From: Phalacrocorax aristotelis | Lineage: Eukaryota > Chordata > Aves > Suliformes > Phalacrocoracidae | Length of the DNA: 64,000 bases | NCBI RefSeq assembly: GCF_949628215.1 | Contig: NC_134279.1 | Coordinates: forward strand, 14,473,541-14,537,540 | Reading direction: 5' to 3' | Made by a program: the position numbers and the translations under genes | In this document: piece after piece, positions 39,096 to 50,400 of the stretch | Layout of the letters: every line of letters begins with the position of its first letter | Position numbering within the stretch: the first letter of the stretch is position 1 | The notes under the pieces: model-generated | The model's database searches: none | What the model was told of the DNA's origin: nothing | The model's input: the letters and a program-made list of their open reading frames with translations, nothing else

Positions 39096-39247
39096 GTCTT
39101 TCATAGGCAGATAATATTCTCTCAGCTGATGGAGTTCTAGTATGAAAATAAACAGGCAGATGGTAAATGCTTTTCTAGCCTACCTTTGTAGTTGGAGTGT
39201 GTTTCTTTTCCAGCTGTGTTAAAAGGAACAAGTTACTGCTTGGATAA

Positions 39248-39286
39248 TAATCTAATTATTTTACCTTTTCCTCTTGTTTTCTCAAG
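39248..39286 (+). other. ARHGAP24: Splice acceptor region: branch site, pyrimidine tract, AG
   Basis: A TAATCTAAT stretch at 39248-39256 offers possible branch-point adenines. It is followed by a pyrimidine-rich tract (39257-39282) and CTCAAG ending at 39286. This fits a normal U2-type acceptor. Confidence 0.75.
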
Positions 39287-39308
39287 AGGAGAGTTGTCCA
39301 GACCCAGT
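39287..39308 (+). other. ARHGAP24: 5' untranslated part of the ARHGAP24 coding exon
   Basis: These 22 bases lie between the predicted acceptor AG (39285-39286) and the ATG. The start could shift by 2 bases, because the sequence reads AGAG and the second AG (39287-39288) could also be used. The frame upstream of the ATG is open through this segment, so an in-frame stop within the exon does not fix the start. The start is chosen from family length and the strong context. Confidence 0.7.
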
Positions 39309-39488
39309 ATGGAAGAACACAATGGCTCTGCAGAGACTCCCCCGCTGAGACAAGGGCGGCACAGTGCTGTTAAGTGTGGGTGGCTGCGGAAGCAAGGAGG
39401 CTTTGTCAAGACCTGGCACACACGCTGGTTTGTTCTCAAGGGTGACCAGCTTTACTATTTCAAAGACGAAGATGAAACCAAGCCCTTG
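39309..39488 (+). CDS. ARHGAP24: ARHGAP24 (FilGAP) first coding exon, residues 1-60, partial PH domain
   Basis: ARHGAP24 is a Rho GTPase-activating protein that acts mainly on Rac, binds filamin A and restrains lamellipodia; its long form has an N-terminal PH domain, a central RhoGAP domain and a C-terminal coiled coil. This exon gives 60 codons from ATG. Residues 1-20 are a polar leader (MEEHNGSAETPP...). Residues from about 21 start the PH domain, with CGWLRKQGGFVKTWHTRW (23-40), then FVLKGDQLYYF and an acidic DEDETKPL end. From memory this matches the long human ARHGAP24 isoform nearly exactly after residue 22. The paralogues ARHGAP22 and ARHGAP25 differ at the same place (KNWQQR instead of KTWHTR). 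The ATG has A at -3 and G at +4. The exon ends in phase 0 after Leu60 at a GTAAGT donor. The RhoGAP domain and the rest of PH lie beyond the window. Identity is recognised by eye, not by search. Confidence 0.95.
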
Positions 39489-39494
39489 GTAAGT
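39489..39494 (+). other. ARHGAP24: Splice donor GTAAGT of the ARHGAP24 exon
   Basis: The exon ends CCCTTG and continues GTAAGT, a consensus U2 donor, in phase 0 after codon 60. Reading through it gives only six further codons and a stop, which also marks the end of coding. Confidence 0.9.
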
Positions 39495-41452
39495 GAAAGG
39501 AGGAGATAGGATGGGAAGTGAGGGAGGAAAATAAGTTAACGCAAGCAGAATTCTCTGCTCTTTAAAAAACCAAACCTCTCAGTCTTTCTCACTGACTCAG
39601 TACAACTTGGGACATTGATTACAGTGAATACAAAACTGAGTCAGGCCTTGGCAGTTAGCATGGTTTCCTTGTCAGACTTGTTTCTAAAGTTTCCTTTTCC
39701 AGGTCAGGTTTTCTCATTGCAGCATTTTAAAGGGGGTGAAGTGTACATGAAGTTCAAGTAGCAAATGTCAGTCTTGATTGAGGCAGATGAATAAGCTGTA
39801 TTTGAAAAGGTACTGTTTATTTTTCTACTGTTTAAAATGTGGAGTATCCCTGCTTTGTTTCTTCCCAAATTGGAAATCCTGTGAGATTGTAGCCTGAATA
39901 CATTGCCATCTGTAATGTGGAACAGACTGCTGTCTGTTCTGTTGCGGTGATTTACTGCTCCTAATCTATTTTCTTATTTATTTAGCTTTTTCACCAGCAA
40001 GCTTTAGGGTTGCCTATCTCTAGAGTGCCATAAGAATAGATTAAATAATGCTGCCTTTCAGGTCAGGGCAGGCCTGAGCCTCTAAGATAATAAATTAAGA
40101 GAGAACTTGTGCTAGCACCTATAGGAGTATGATAATTCTATGTGTTAATAATTTCTTAGATGCTTGTGACTTCAGAAAAATCTCTGACATCTGTGAGTTT
40201 CCTCTGTGCAGATATTAAAATGTAATCGCACTTGTATTTTATAAGCCTACTAAATTTTTGATGGTGTACCTTTATGTGGCATTTCGCAGGGAGTTCTCAG
40301 AGATGTAAAGCCCATCTAATCCAGCTTCCTGTATGGAACAGATCATGACACTGTCAAGCTTTACAGCTTGCATTATGGTGCACCTGTTGAGAAAACTGTT
40401 CAGTCTTGAGGTAGTCATTCCCAAAGAAGGTTCTTGTATGAGTTAGTTTCTAAGTACCAATATCACAGCCTTGGCAGCTGTTTGCCCTTAAAATTATCTC
40501 AGATAGTATAGGTTAATAAAATAACACACCACACATTTACAAATTAGTGTGGATACTTTGAATATGAAATAGCCAATATTTCTGGGAAATCAAATGTAGC
40601 TTTCACTATATATATTTTGTTAATCAAGAGTGTAAAAAGCAGACATCAAAATAAAAATATATATGGGTCAGAGCCTGGGTTTCCAGTATACAACTCCGCT
40701 TCCTACCACTTGACAGCTGCCAGGTATGTTTGCATGCAAGGACTTCATTGCATTTTGAGAGGTGAAACAATGCTGTATTGCATGGAGCACTATGGAGGCC
40801 AAATTATCATCTTGTCTGTCTGCCACTGACCTGTGGGATGACTTCAGAAGATCCTATTGACTTTGCTGCTTCCCTGATGTGAAATGGAGGTGGTGATTCT
40901 GATCTTCTGATACCTTTGATAGGTTAGGTAGCAGTTGATAAAATAAATGTTTGTTTGGGTTTTCCATTTAAGTCTCAAATAAGTTCATAAAGACACCCGG
41001 AGAGACAAAGGGCAGTGGGGAGAAGTGCCAACAGAAGTGTAACTTAAAATATGCCAATAGGTTTGGAAAATGAATGGACCTGTCCAAATTACGATAAGCC
41101 AATAGCTCACCTTGGTGTAGATTTGGAATGTTTTTGAAGCAAACTGCACAAATATCAGTTCCTGAAATATGTCCCAGGTTCAATGCTATGTACAGAAATG
41201 TGATTTTTTCCCATTTAATTACATTGAAGGGTTTGTTGCATGAGCTTTGACAAGAAAACCACCTTGACCTGCTGGGAATCCTGTTGTTCTTACTGTGGAG
41301 AGCTAAAGCAAAGAACTCCACTGATACAATGAATTTTCAGTGCATAGGAATATCATTAGGAAATGGCAAGCAGTATTTTGGTATATTGTTATACTAGCCA
41401 TGTAGCATTGGGTCTGTATTTAGGATGAAGACCCGTTTATTCACTACTGGTT

Positions 41453-41482
41453 TGTACAATCTGTACAATGTACAATTGTACA
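41453..41482. repeat. TGTACAA repeat cluster with a 14-bp palindrome
   Basis: TGTACAA occurs at 41453, 41462 and 41469, and its complement follows at 41476. The last two make the perfect palindrome TGTACAATTGTACA (41469-41482). Confidence 0.9.
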
Positions 41483-42931
41483 GTAATTCTTTTAGACAAT
41501 AATATAATGGAAGACAGGTTATGAGGTCCTTTTCCAAATCAGATTGTAGTCTTTATTTTGTTTACTGATAGGTTGTGTTTGAAAGGAGGCAGAGAGTGGT
41601 GATTACTTGTCCTGGGGAATGCTCTATTTGACACCTTGTGTATATATATTTATAGAAGGTGGAAGAACTATAGCAGGAGAAGACAAGACAGGCCAGTGAG
41701 TTTATGTTCATAGCCTTAATGCAGATTAGAGAAAAGCAGAATCCAGTTTCTGGTGTGAATTCAGCAGGTGTCCTGAGCACCGGTCTGCCTAACATTTGGG
41801 TTCTGTCCAGTCTGTACCAGAAATTACGCCATGATGTTTGCATTTTTTGAAAGCGATGGAGATGTGAATGGAATTGAATTTCAGAAAAATATTATCTGTC
41901 AGACTTCATTCTACAAGTGACTGTGTATAACAGGAGTAAAGAAAAGAAATAACATCTTGTGTCTAAAGCATAAGTAAATGCTTTGGAATTCCTGACACAT
42001 TTCCTGCTAGTAATATAGGTGGCTATCACATACACTTTAGTCAATGTGTGTACATCTCCTTGGTGTCAGACTATTAAATTTAAAAGTCATTAACTATCAG
42101 TGTGAGTGTGGGAAAATGTCTCTGCCAAACTGTGTCAGATGCCTACAGGCACACAGAGCTAGTGAAGGACAAGAGGAGAAAGCAGTGCACAGCTGTTAGT
42201 CTTAGAGTTAAGGCCAGGGAATTGTTATTGTTTCTTTATCATCATCAAACACAAGAATCTTTCCCTTGTAATATTTTATCAGTAAGAATAGCACCTATTT
42301 TTTGCTCTGATATCCTTGAAATGTCTCTGGGGATCTGATGAAAACAGCATTTTCTCTTTACTGAAGATGCAGGTATGGATAGCAATAATCTAGTTTATTC
42401 TAGAAGACAAAAAACCTAACAAGTGAGCAAGCCATGTGAAGAAATAAAATCTGATTTCTGATAATTCTGTGTGATTTTTACTTCTTGGAAGTGATACTGG
42501 ATTTTGCCTTGTTAATTCTTTTTACTGTCTTGGTAAGTCACCTTACTCATGACAGCCCTCTGTGCTTTAGAAAGCTAGTATTATGCTAGATCTGAAAGTC
42601 AGCTATCCAAGCTTGAAATGCGGGCAGCTGAAAGAAATTGGCATTTAGCATTCCCCATTTCACAATACAGTTATTGTTTAAATGTAGCCTATGATGAAAA
42701 TTTATTTCTTGCTTTCTTCTCGGCCTATGGTTAGCTTCTCCAGCTGTGTCTGGGCTGGCCTGGTCTTAACTTAAGAAGGAAAGAGGAAGTCAGTGCCTTC
42801 TCAGTGAGACAGCATGCTTTTTCTGTGGTTTTGTGAGCAGCAGGAGGGAGCTTCCAAGCATCTTCTCCTTGTTGCAGCTTTGCTGCTACACTCTCCTGGT
42901 GTTACTGGGGAATTGAGTTCATGGGTGCAAA

Positions 42932-42936
42932 TCTAG
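42932..42936. repeat. Left target-site duplication of LTR A (TCTAG)
   Basis: TCTAG lies directly before the terminal TG and is repeated at 43516-43520. Confidence 0.85.
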
Positions 42937-43515
42937 TGTCGTGGTTTAGCCCCAGTCAGCAACCAAGCACCATGCAGCCGCTCGATCACTCCCCCCTGGT
43001 GGGATGGGGGAGAGAATCGGAAAAGTGAAAGTGAGGCAACTCATGGTTTGAGATAAAGACAATTTAACAGGTAAAGCAAAAGCTGTGCGCAGAAGCAAAG
43101 CAAAACAAGGAATTTATTCACTGCTTCCCATGGGCAGGCAGGTGTTCAGCCATCCCCAGGAAAGCAGGGCTCCATCACGCATAACAGTTACTTGGGAAGA
43201 CAAACACCATTACTCCAAACGTCCCCCCTTCCTCCTTCTTCTTCCCCAGCTTTATATACTGAGCATGACATCATATGGTATGGAATATCCTGCTGGTCAG
43301 TTTGGGTCAGCTGTCCTGGCTGTGTCCCCTCCCAGCTTCTTGTGCACCTGGCAGAGCACAGGGAGCTGAAAAAGTCCTTGGCTGGTGTAAGTGCTACTTA
43401 GCAACAACCAAAAGATCTCCACATTATCACCACTGCCTCCAGCAAAAATCCAGAACATAGTCCCACACTAGCCACTACGAAGAAACTTAACCCTACCCCA
43501 GCTGAAACTAGGACA
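42937..43515 (-). mobile_element. Solo LTR A, avian ERVL-like, antisense
   Basis: The element is 579 bases, begins TG (42937) and ends CA (43515), and is flanked by the perfect 5-bp duplication TCTAG. Five-base duplications suit the ERVL group, while ERVK usually gives 6 and ERV1 4. On the - strand it has a TATATAAA box (43251-43258) and, downstream of it, a purine-poor stretch with a GTTAAA sequence where an ATTAAA poly(A) signal would be expected. No internal retroviral genes are next to it, so it is a solo LTR left by recombination. The overall pattern matches a common avian LTR that I know from several bird genomes, but I cannot give its database name. Confidence 0.88.
43251..43273 (-). 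promoter_or_regulatory. LTR A core promoter: TATA box and CRE-like site
   Basis: On the - strand, TATATAAA (43251-43258) lies just downstream of a CRE-like octamer (43266-43273, TGATGTCA, one mismatch to TGACGTCA). Transcription would run antisense to ARHGAP24. The sequence shows the sites only; activity is unknown. Confidence 0.55.
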
Positions 43516-43520
43516 TCTAG
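43516..43520. repeat. Right target-site duplication of LTR A (TCTAG)
   Basis: TCTAG lies directly after the terminal CA and is identical to 42932-42936. Confidence 0.85.
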
Positions 43521-46500
43521 GTAACCTGTACTGATGAAGCATCACTGATATGAGGTTGTAAAAGAACAAGAATGGGCAAGTTCATCCAGTCAAGACAGTG
43601 TTATAGGCTTAGGCACATATTTAATGTCATTGCCATTCAACTTGGTTTATGGACTTGAATTTGAGGTGTGTACAGGAGAGAGATCTTAAAGGACTATGAA
43701 CTAACCTTCAAGAAATCCTTTTTAGTATATGCCTGAAAGCAGACGATGATCTCCTACTTCATTTTATATCCCATTCTGAACATTTTCACATGCATTTTTT
43801 ATCCTCTAGATCTTGTTAAGCTCTGAACTGTTTGGCGTAAGTAATGCTAAACAGTATTCAGTGACTCATAGGTTCTTAGATGAACCCTGGGAAGGGACAG
43901 CAGATTTGAATGCTAAGGTGTGAATCTTAAACGTGGCATTTGAATTCGTCTTTGACTGAAACTGAGTAAGTGGCAGCTGGAATCTTAAGTACAGGTCACC
44001 GTTTGTCTGTAAGGGAAAGACTGTCTCTGAGGTACAAAAAGAATATATTTTGAAGTATTGCTTTCCAGCAAAATATGTGCTTCCCATTTAATTAAATTTG
44101 TATAAAAATTTCATTGACAGAAAATCCATTTAATGGCATTAATAGGAAACATAACAAATTTCAGTTGCATTTTTTAATTACAGTAAGGCTTTTAATGAAT
44201 GCGTTAAATAGAAATTGATATAACAGTTAAATAAGTTGAAACTTAGCCTGTCAGTAGGGGAAGTCTTTCAGTACTAGTATTGAATATGATTAAAGATTGA
44301 ACATCATGCTTTTTTTACAATTTAAAAGGGAATGGATAATATTTCTGGGTGGAGGGTAAAAATCTAATTGTATGTGCACTTTAGAACTACATCACAAGAA
44401 ATGGCAATCTGTCGTTGTTGCCTAGAGGATTTTCAGTAAGGGTGATGAGAGTATCATTCACTCTGGTCCTTGTCTTTGGAAAGCCACAAGAACCAGCTTT
44501 TTTGTATTTACTGTACTTACTGAAGAGCAGCGTAGCAAGCAAAACAGCTTCTCAGTAGATACTGCTTTGAATTCGAAGAGCAGTTCTTGTGGTCTTGTGT
44601 AGGGGAGGATATAAAGCACCAAATGTCTGCACACTTGGCTTTGTTGGGTCTTGCTCAGAACTCCACCTTTCAAATTCAGGGACTTGATGTGAAAACACCA
44701 AGGACCAGACCACTGATTATTATTTTTTTAAATTTCTAAGCAAAACACTTCCTATTAGTCTAGGACACAGAAACAGTCTTGGGATGGACATGTGCTACTG
44801 GGTGAACCCTCACCTGCGTAGGGGCAGTGCTTTAAAATACTGAGTTACTTAAAACCTACTGCAAACTGTAAGACAGAAATTAATCAAATACAATTATGCA
44901 GGTGTCACAAGATATGTGGGGGGTTGATAGAGAAAGCATGCTTCTCAGGAATTTCACTGGAAACTTAATATGCTGGATGTAATTATATAGCATTTTCTTG
45001 AGATCAATAGTGATGTTTCTCCGTGATGACAGGATTTACCAGAAAGGCTTTCTATTATTGGCTACTGGATACATTTTTTGAGGGTGGTGAATATGGAACT
45101 TAAAAAACAAATATAAAGCCTCCACAAAAAATCCATCACAAAGCACATCTTAAACAGTTAATGTTGAATGCAGTGGAATGGAAGGATGTCCAACACACCT
45201 TAAGCAAAGGTTTTAAAAAGTCAAATGACATGGTGTTCTGCAAAGGCAGTCAGCTGCCAGTGACTTCCTGAGACAGTAACATGCTCTGGAGCAGTCCTGA
45301 TAAAAAGGTTTCCAGCTGGTCTTGCTGAGCTTTGTCTAAAAAAATATGAAGTAGACAAGAAATAGTGGCCCCATTTTTCAGACATCTGAATAGAGCCTCC
45401 TTGTGACTGACTGTACGCACCCTAATAATTTCTGCTTGTGGAGCGCTTGTTGGGTAAACTTGCACTGTGGGTTGCAGCAGAGCAGTTGGCTTGCACTGAG
45501 CTTGGCGCAGTCGTGGCCTGGTGGGTTTTTGCTGTCTTGTCATTCAACAGTCTGGAGTGTGATCTCCTTTATTTTCTTTCCCTTCATGGCTTTTGCCTTT
45601 GCATAAGCTCACTAAAGTAAGGTACTGCTCATTGCAGTTTTGAACGCGTCGTGCAAACTAGAAACGGATTTTGGGTTAGCGATGTGTTCCTGGTGTAATG
45701 ATATTTTCAGTTTCTTGAAAAGCGTAGTTGAAGGAAGAGAAGCCTCTGTGTAACATACCTTTCTATTTATGACAAGTGCATTTTTTTCCTTTCTGATCAT
45801 TCTTGACCTCCATCCACTGCACATAAGGTCTCTCGAGTTTTAAACTGAAAATTAACTTCTTAACTCTATCACTGATTGAATTTCAGGTGAGGCAAGAAGA
45901 GTTGTTTCCTGTCTGATGTGAGTAGCAGAATCTCATGCTTTTTTTCCATGTGGGGCACAAACAGATATTACCTGGCATGCCAACAGGCAAAGCAATCTAA
46001 AGCCTGATCTTTCTCTCATAGTGACCTGCTACAGTGGTGGCTGTTCAGTGCAAAAAGTGAAGTGAAAGCCCCAAAACTGCTTTGGGCCTTTTTTATGGGT
46101 TTTCAGGGAATGACTCCCCAAGTATATGAATAAAAGCAGGCTTTTGCAACTCAAGCAGTGAAATTTCTGGAACACAAGGGTGGTTATTGAAGGATAGGTC
46201 TTAACTTTTATATGCAGTAGAAAGTTCTGCTATTTCTAATACCTGTGTGCCTTTGTAAATTTTTAGGTCTTTTATTGCTGCAGGTTTCAGCAATTTATTC
46301 ATAGAGACACTTTTTTTTACTGCAATTACTTATGTCAGTGCTATTAAGGTGTAATACACTTTGGTCAGTAGATACCCATGGGAATTTTGTACAAAAGAGA
46401 TTAGTGTGATAAGGCTAAGTTTATTTGAAACCAGAGTGTTTCTCATGCTATTATTCTGTTGCTTGGGAAAGGTTTCTCAAATTCTCAGGACTGAATTTCT

Positions 46501-47449
46501 GTCCTCATCCTGAAACAAATAGCCACAAGGTCAGTCACATAGGTGCTCAACTTGGAGGTGATCAAATTCCAACTTTAATCCCCTTCTCTGCTTCTTACAG
46601 ACCAAAAATGTGAACTTGAATTTTCAGTAATTGTTCTTTGTTTTGTTCCTTTGAAAAACTTTGGAGGCCTTGGGCTTGGCCCAGTAGGAGTCTTAAAAAT
46701 TTTCACAGGAAGAAAAAGGGTTTCTCCTCCAGTATTAACTGCCATGCTAATTACAGGACTGTCACTAAACACCATGCAAGGTTATGGATTCTGTGCCAAA
46801 ATCAGGCAATTCTTAGTCAGTGTTTTGCCCCAGTTTATGCTATTGGAAATTCAGTTCCCCCACGAAGATGTTTTTTAAGTTTCAGTGCAACGCAAGGAGT
46901 ATTCAGTGTCTCTCTTAGCTTTGCACGTAGCAGTTGTGTCATTGTGACTCTACGGGTAACAGCTACAAACTAGTATCCTGCTATTGTACTGATTAATTTA
47001 AATCTGCATACTGCATTCCTGAGGACTTGTAGATTTTCATTCTCCCTGAAAGTAAGTGAATTTTCAAAACACCTCTCAGGTGCAGTCTTTGTCCTTCTTG
47101 CATTGCTGCTGTTTTGTCCCTTCAGAACCATGTCTGACTCCAGCTTCCACTGGGTCTTTCCTTTGCCTCCAAATACATTGGCTGGTGACATAACTGCCCC
47201 CCTTCTCTCCAAGTATCTATAGCATTTATAAAGGGCCAGCTTTACGGTTGTTGCTCTCTGGCATGGTTCAGTGTCTCCATTCCATCTGAGGACTTGGAAA
47301 ATAACAGAAAAAGTTAGCTTCCTACTCCCCATGCCCCCAGCAGTTCCACTATCTGCCTGAGTAGATCTTCAGTTTAAACTCAAACTAAAAGTTTGTAAGT
47401 ATTTTCCACAATCAGCCTCTTTGAAGCATTTTGACACCCACCTGCCCCA

Positions 47450-47488
47450 CCCCCCCCCAAAAAAAAAAAACAACCAACAACCAAACAG
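47450..47488. repeat. C9-A12 tract with CAAC-rich tail
   Basis: Nine C bases (47450-47458) abut twelve A bases (47459-47470), followed by CAACCAACAACCAAACAG. No retroelement body was recognised next to it. Confidence 0.9.
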
Positions 47489-50400
47489 TGGGCCTAGATG
47501 CTGTGCAAATCTGAGAACGTTGTCTATCTCCTTTTAGGCTTCAGAAAACCAGTCCAGTGACTGAAGTTCAAAATACCTGAGTTGAGACAGTTTTGTAGGT
47601 GGGATTCATGGTGTTCGGATTTGTGTATTCCACTGGGGCTTTTTGTTGTTATAACCAAACTCAGAAAGTCAGGATAGTAAAGAAAAGATGATCCCACCTG
47701 AGTCTGCCTGTTTATATGGCGGGCAGTGCAGCCCCAGGTCCTCTTCCAAAGCTATTTGGGAACAACAAATACATGTTTCCAGACTTCTATGTCTTCAGTC
47801 AATCCCAACTGGGAAATGAGTTTTAGTAAATATTTTTATAATAGAACAAAGCAAAATTGCTTCATGCCTATGTGTGCATTCAGAGCTAAAGCTCTCAAGT
47901 ATGCTACCATGTGTTGTATAAACTGTGTGTTTAATTAGACTCAGCTAACAGCTGCTGATAGATTGGAAAATATGGGTGCTCTAATAAGATGCAAACTAGC
48001 AGACATCATAATTTCAGTTCTTGGTGGCCAGTGCATCTGCTTAGTCCAAATGTTGAGAGAACTGCCCCCACCTTTGGCTTTGTGGGACCAGGTAACTAGC
48101 TTGTTTGTAATAGCTTGCTAACTCTTAAGTAAAGTTAAACCCATATCACACTTCACTGCGTTTCATGGATGAGCAATACTTCCAAATATAAGAAGCCACT
48201 ACATGGTACAAAACTGCTTTTCCATGGTGGTGCGGCTGCCCAGTCTGTAACTGTGTTGAGTCTTGCATTTCTTTTTATGCTTGCACCATCTTTCCATCAC
48301 TTCTTTCCTCTCCATTTCTGCCTTGTGCCAATTGACAGGGTTTGGGGCAGGCTTTTCTCTGTTGCCTGACAGATGAAAAGTGCATTTCTGGTGGATGCTA
48401 ATGACTGTATATTTAACAGGTTAATGAAGTTGTGTGGAGAGGAGTAAGGACAGTGTCAGGCTGCTACTGGTTAAAAAAATATACCTGATGTTATGTTGTG
48501 ATGGTTGTCATTGACTGTCTTCTTACTACCACCTTGCCTGAAAGACTGCTGATCAAAATTCCTAATCATGCAGTGGTTTTGTATTATCAACTCCAGGGCA
48601 GAGTGCCTTTTCTCATATTCAGTCGGGCAGCAATGATCTGCTCTAGATGTTTCTCTTTAGCTTTCTTTGCTTAATTACTGTTGTACCAGTAGATTAAAGC
48701 AACTAATGTGAATACCACTACACAGCACCTGTGGGGGCATAAGGTGAAATTCTGTGGAAATCAATCTCCAAATACATCTTTAAGTAAATTTAATGCTTTC
48801 TCTTCCAAGCATATATGGAGCCTTAACCATTATAAAAGTAAAGTTTATTTTTGCACTCCATTAATTTGGGCAGCAGAGGCTATGTAATAAGTTTGTTTTG
48901 TCTAAGGGCAAACATATGAGATAATGAAAAGATACAGATGATGTGTTTTGGAGCCTGACTGATCAAATTCAGTGACGTTTGATTAAATCATAACCTGGAG
49001 CTGCTGCAGGTAGCTTCTAGTTTAGTGTATGCTATTAAGAGAATGCTTGAGATGTGAAAAAGTTCAACTGGTGCTGCATCTTGTGTAGGCTATAGATAAC
49101 ATCACTATTTAAAGAAATCCTAGGTGCGCTTGCTTATTTCCTTGCATATTGCTAAGGGACTTACTTAATGTTGTTGCTGTAGTAACTGAGGACCAGTTTT
49201 AGCAAACATTTTTAGCAGCATTTATACAAGTCCGCTGATTTCAGCTTCATTCAGCTGAGCTGCATATATGCTTTTCCGTGGGAGCTTTGGCTGATCACAT
49301 GAAAAATTACCTGAATCCCATGCAAGTTCAAACGCAGTGAAATGGTAAATACATGGTATGTAACATAGACTGGGCAAAAAGCCCTCCCTCAGTGTCTTGG
49401 TTATTACAGCCTTCGGGTTGCCACGTGTTCCCTGACAAGCTAAGCCAGACGTTTCAAATTCCTTTGTACAGAACAAGTTTATGAAAATGGCCATCACAGG
49501 TGGTATTTGTGTTGGCAGCCTCAGAACAGAGGCCAAGGGTTGAATGGTAACAGAAGCAGCTAAATTAACTTCTAATGCTGGAGGGACATCCTTTTCAGCA
49601 GACTTGCAGTACAAAAGTTGAGCTAACAAACAAAAGGTTTCTCTGTTACTGCTTGGGCTACAGAATAAACCCCATTAAAAGCCTATGTAGCTACCCACAA
49701 AGAGCTGCTGCTCTGAGTGAGTAATTGCAGCATCTCCAAGAAAAAGCAAATGCTTTTAACTCTTGAATAATGACCACAAGCAATTGAAGAGTACTAAGGG
49801 CTTTCATAGACACAGGCATGTGTTTTGGAAGCCTGTTGACATGAACTGAGCATTAGTGTAATGATCTAGTCATGCAGGTGATAGAAAACAGACACCAGGC
49901 TGTGATTTAAGTAGTAAGCTGATGCTTTAGTAAGCCACAAAGTGTGCATGTGCCAGAATACAGTGGAGAACTCACAAGAGTCATCTTCTATGATGGCTCA
50001 GCAATGTAGAATTTCCTCACTTAATCCAAAGGTTTCAGCTCTGTTTTAGGCCTATTCATCTGCCCCTTTTCCCTCTGTGTTTCCATAACATCTGTTGCTT
50101 CAAACTTGTTTTCTTTTCTTCCTGTAAGCAAAGGCAAAATGGCAGGTCTCCTTTACTTTGGAGGAATGACATGTGCTAGACATGTGAAGGATGGGGAGCA
50201 ATGAAAAGCCTGCATGCCATGGTCCTATATCTATTAGAGTAATCAGTGTGTTTCTGTCTTTATGCTGTGAGGAGCAGAGAGGCCGTCCTTCAGGCTGCCC
50301 ACTTGGTCTTTGGTGAGGACTAACTAATTTTTTTTTGTTGTTTAATCAGAGCTTTAGTATCCTAAAAATGCATTTTAAAAAGCAAAAACACTCTAGCAGG

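Larger units (their letters stand above)
28919..39247. other. Intron with no gene seen
   Basis: Plain sequence with a T/G homopolymer stretch (29159-29202), the repeat cluster at 33.04-33.10 kb, the A-rich tract at 38.7 kb and the (TTA)n tract before the exon. Confidence 0.7.
1..39286 (+). other. ARHGAP24: Intron upstream of the ARHGAP24 start exon (open at the left end)
   Basis: This interval has no convincing coding exon. Apart from the CR1 pieces, simple repeats and the decayed block listed separately, it is AT-rich unique-looking sequence. The known gene plan has one or more noncoding 5' exons far upstream of the start exon, so this is most simply the intron after them. No CpG-island promoter is visible; the first kilobase is only slightly richer in G and C. 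Confidence 0.75.

Noticed and set aside
40280..40430. Possible very old CR1-like or other repeat remnant
   Set aside because: Only vague resemblance to a repeat 3' region by eye; too diverged to support.
43085..43460. Overlapping open frames inside LTR A
   Set aside because: They lie wholly within the noncoding LTR and run opposite to its transcription.
46970..47332. 120-codon - strand frame
   Set aside because: Unrecognised; chance length.
49222..49629. 135-codon open frame on the - strand, the longest in the window
   Set aside because: No recognised domain or splice sites. By my estimate about one frame of this length is expected by chance here.
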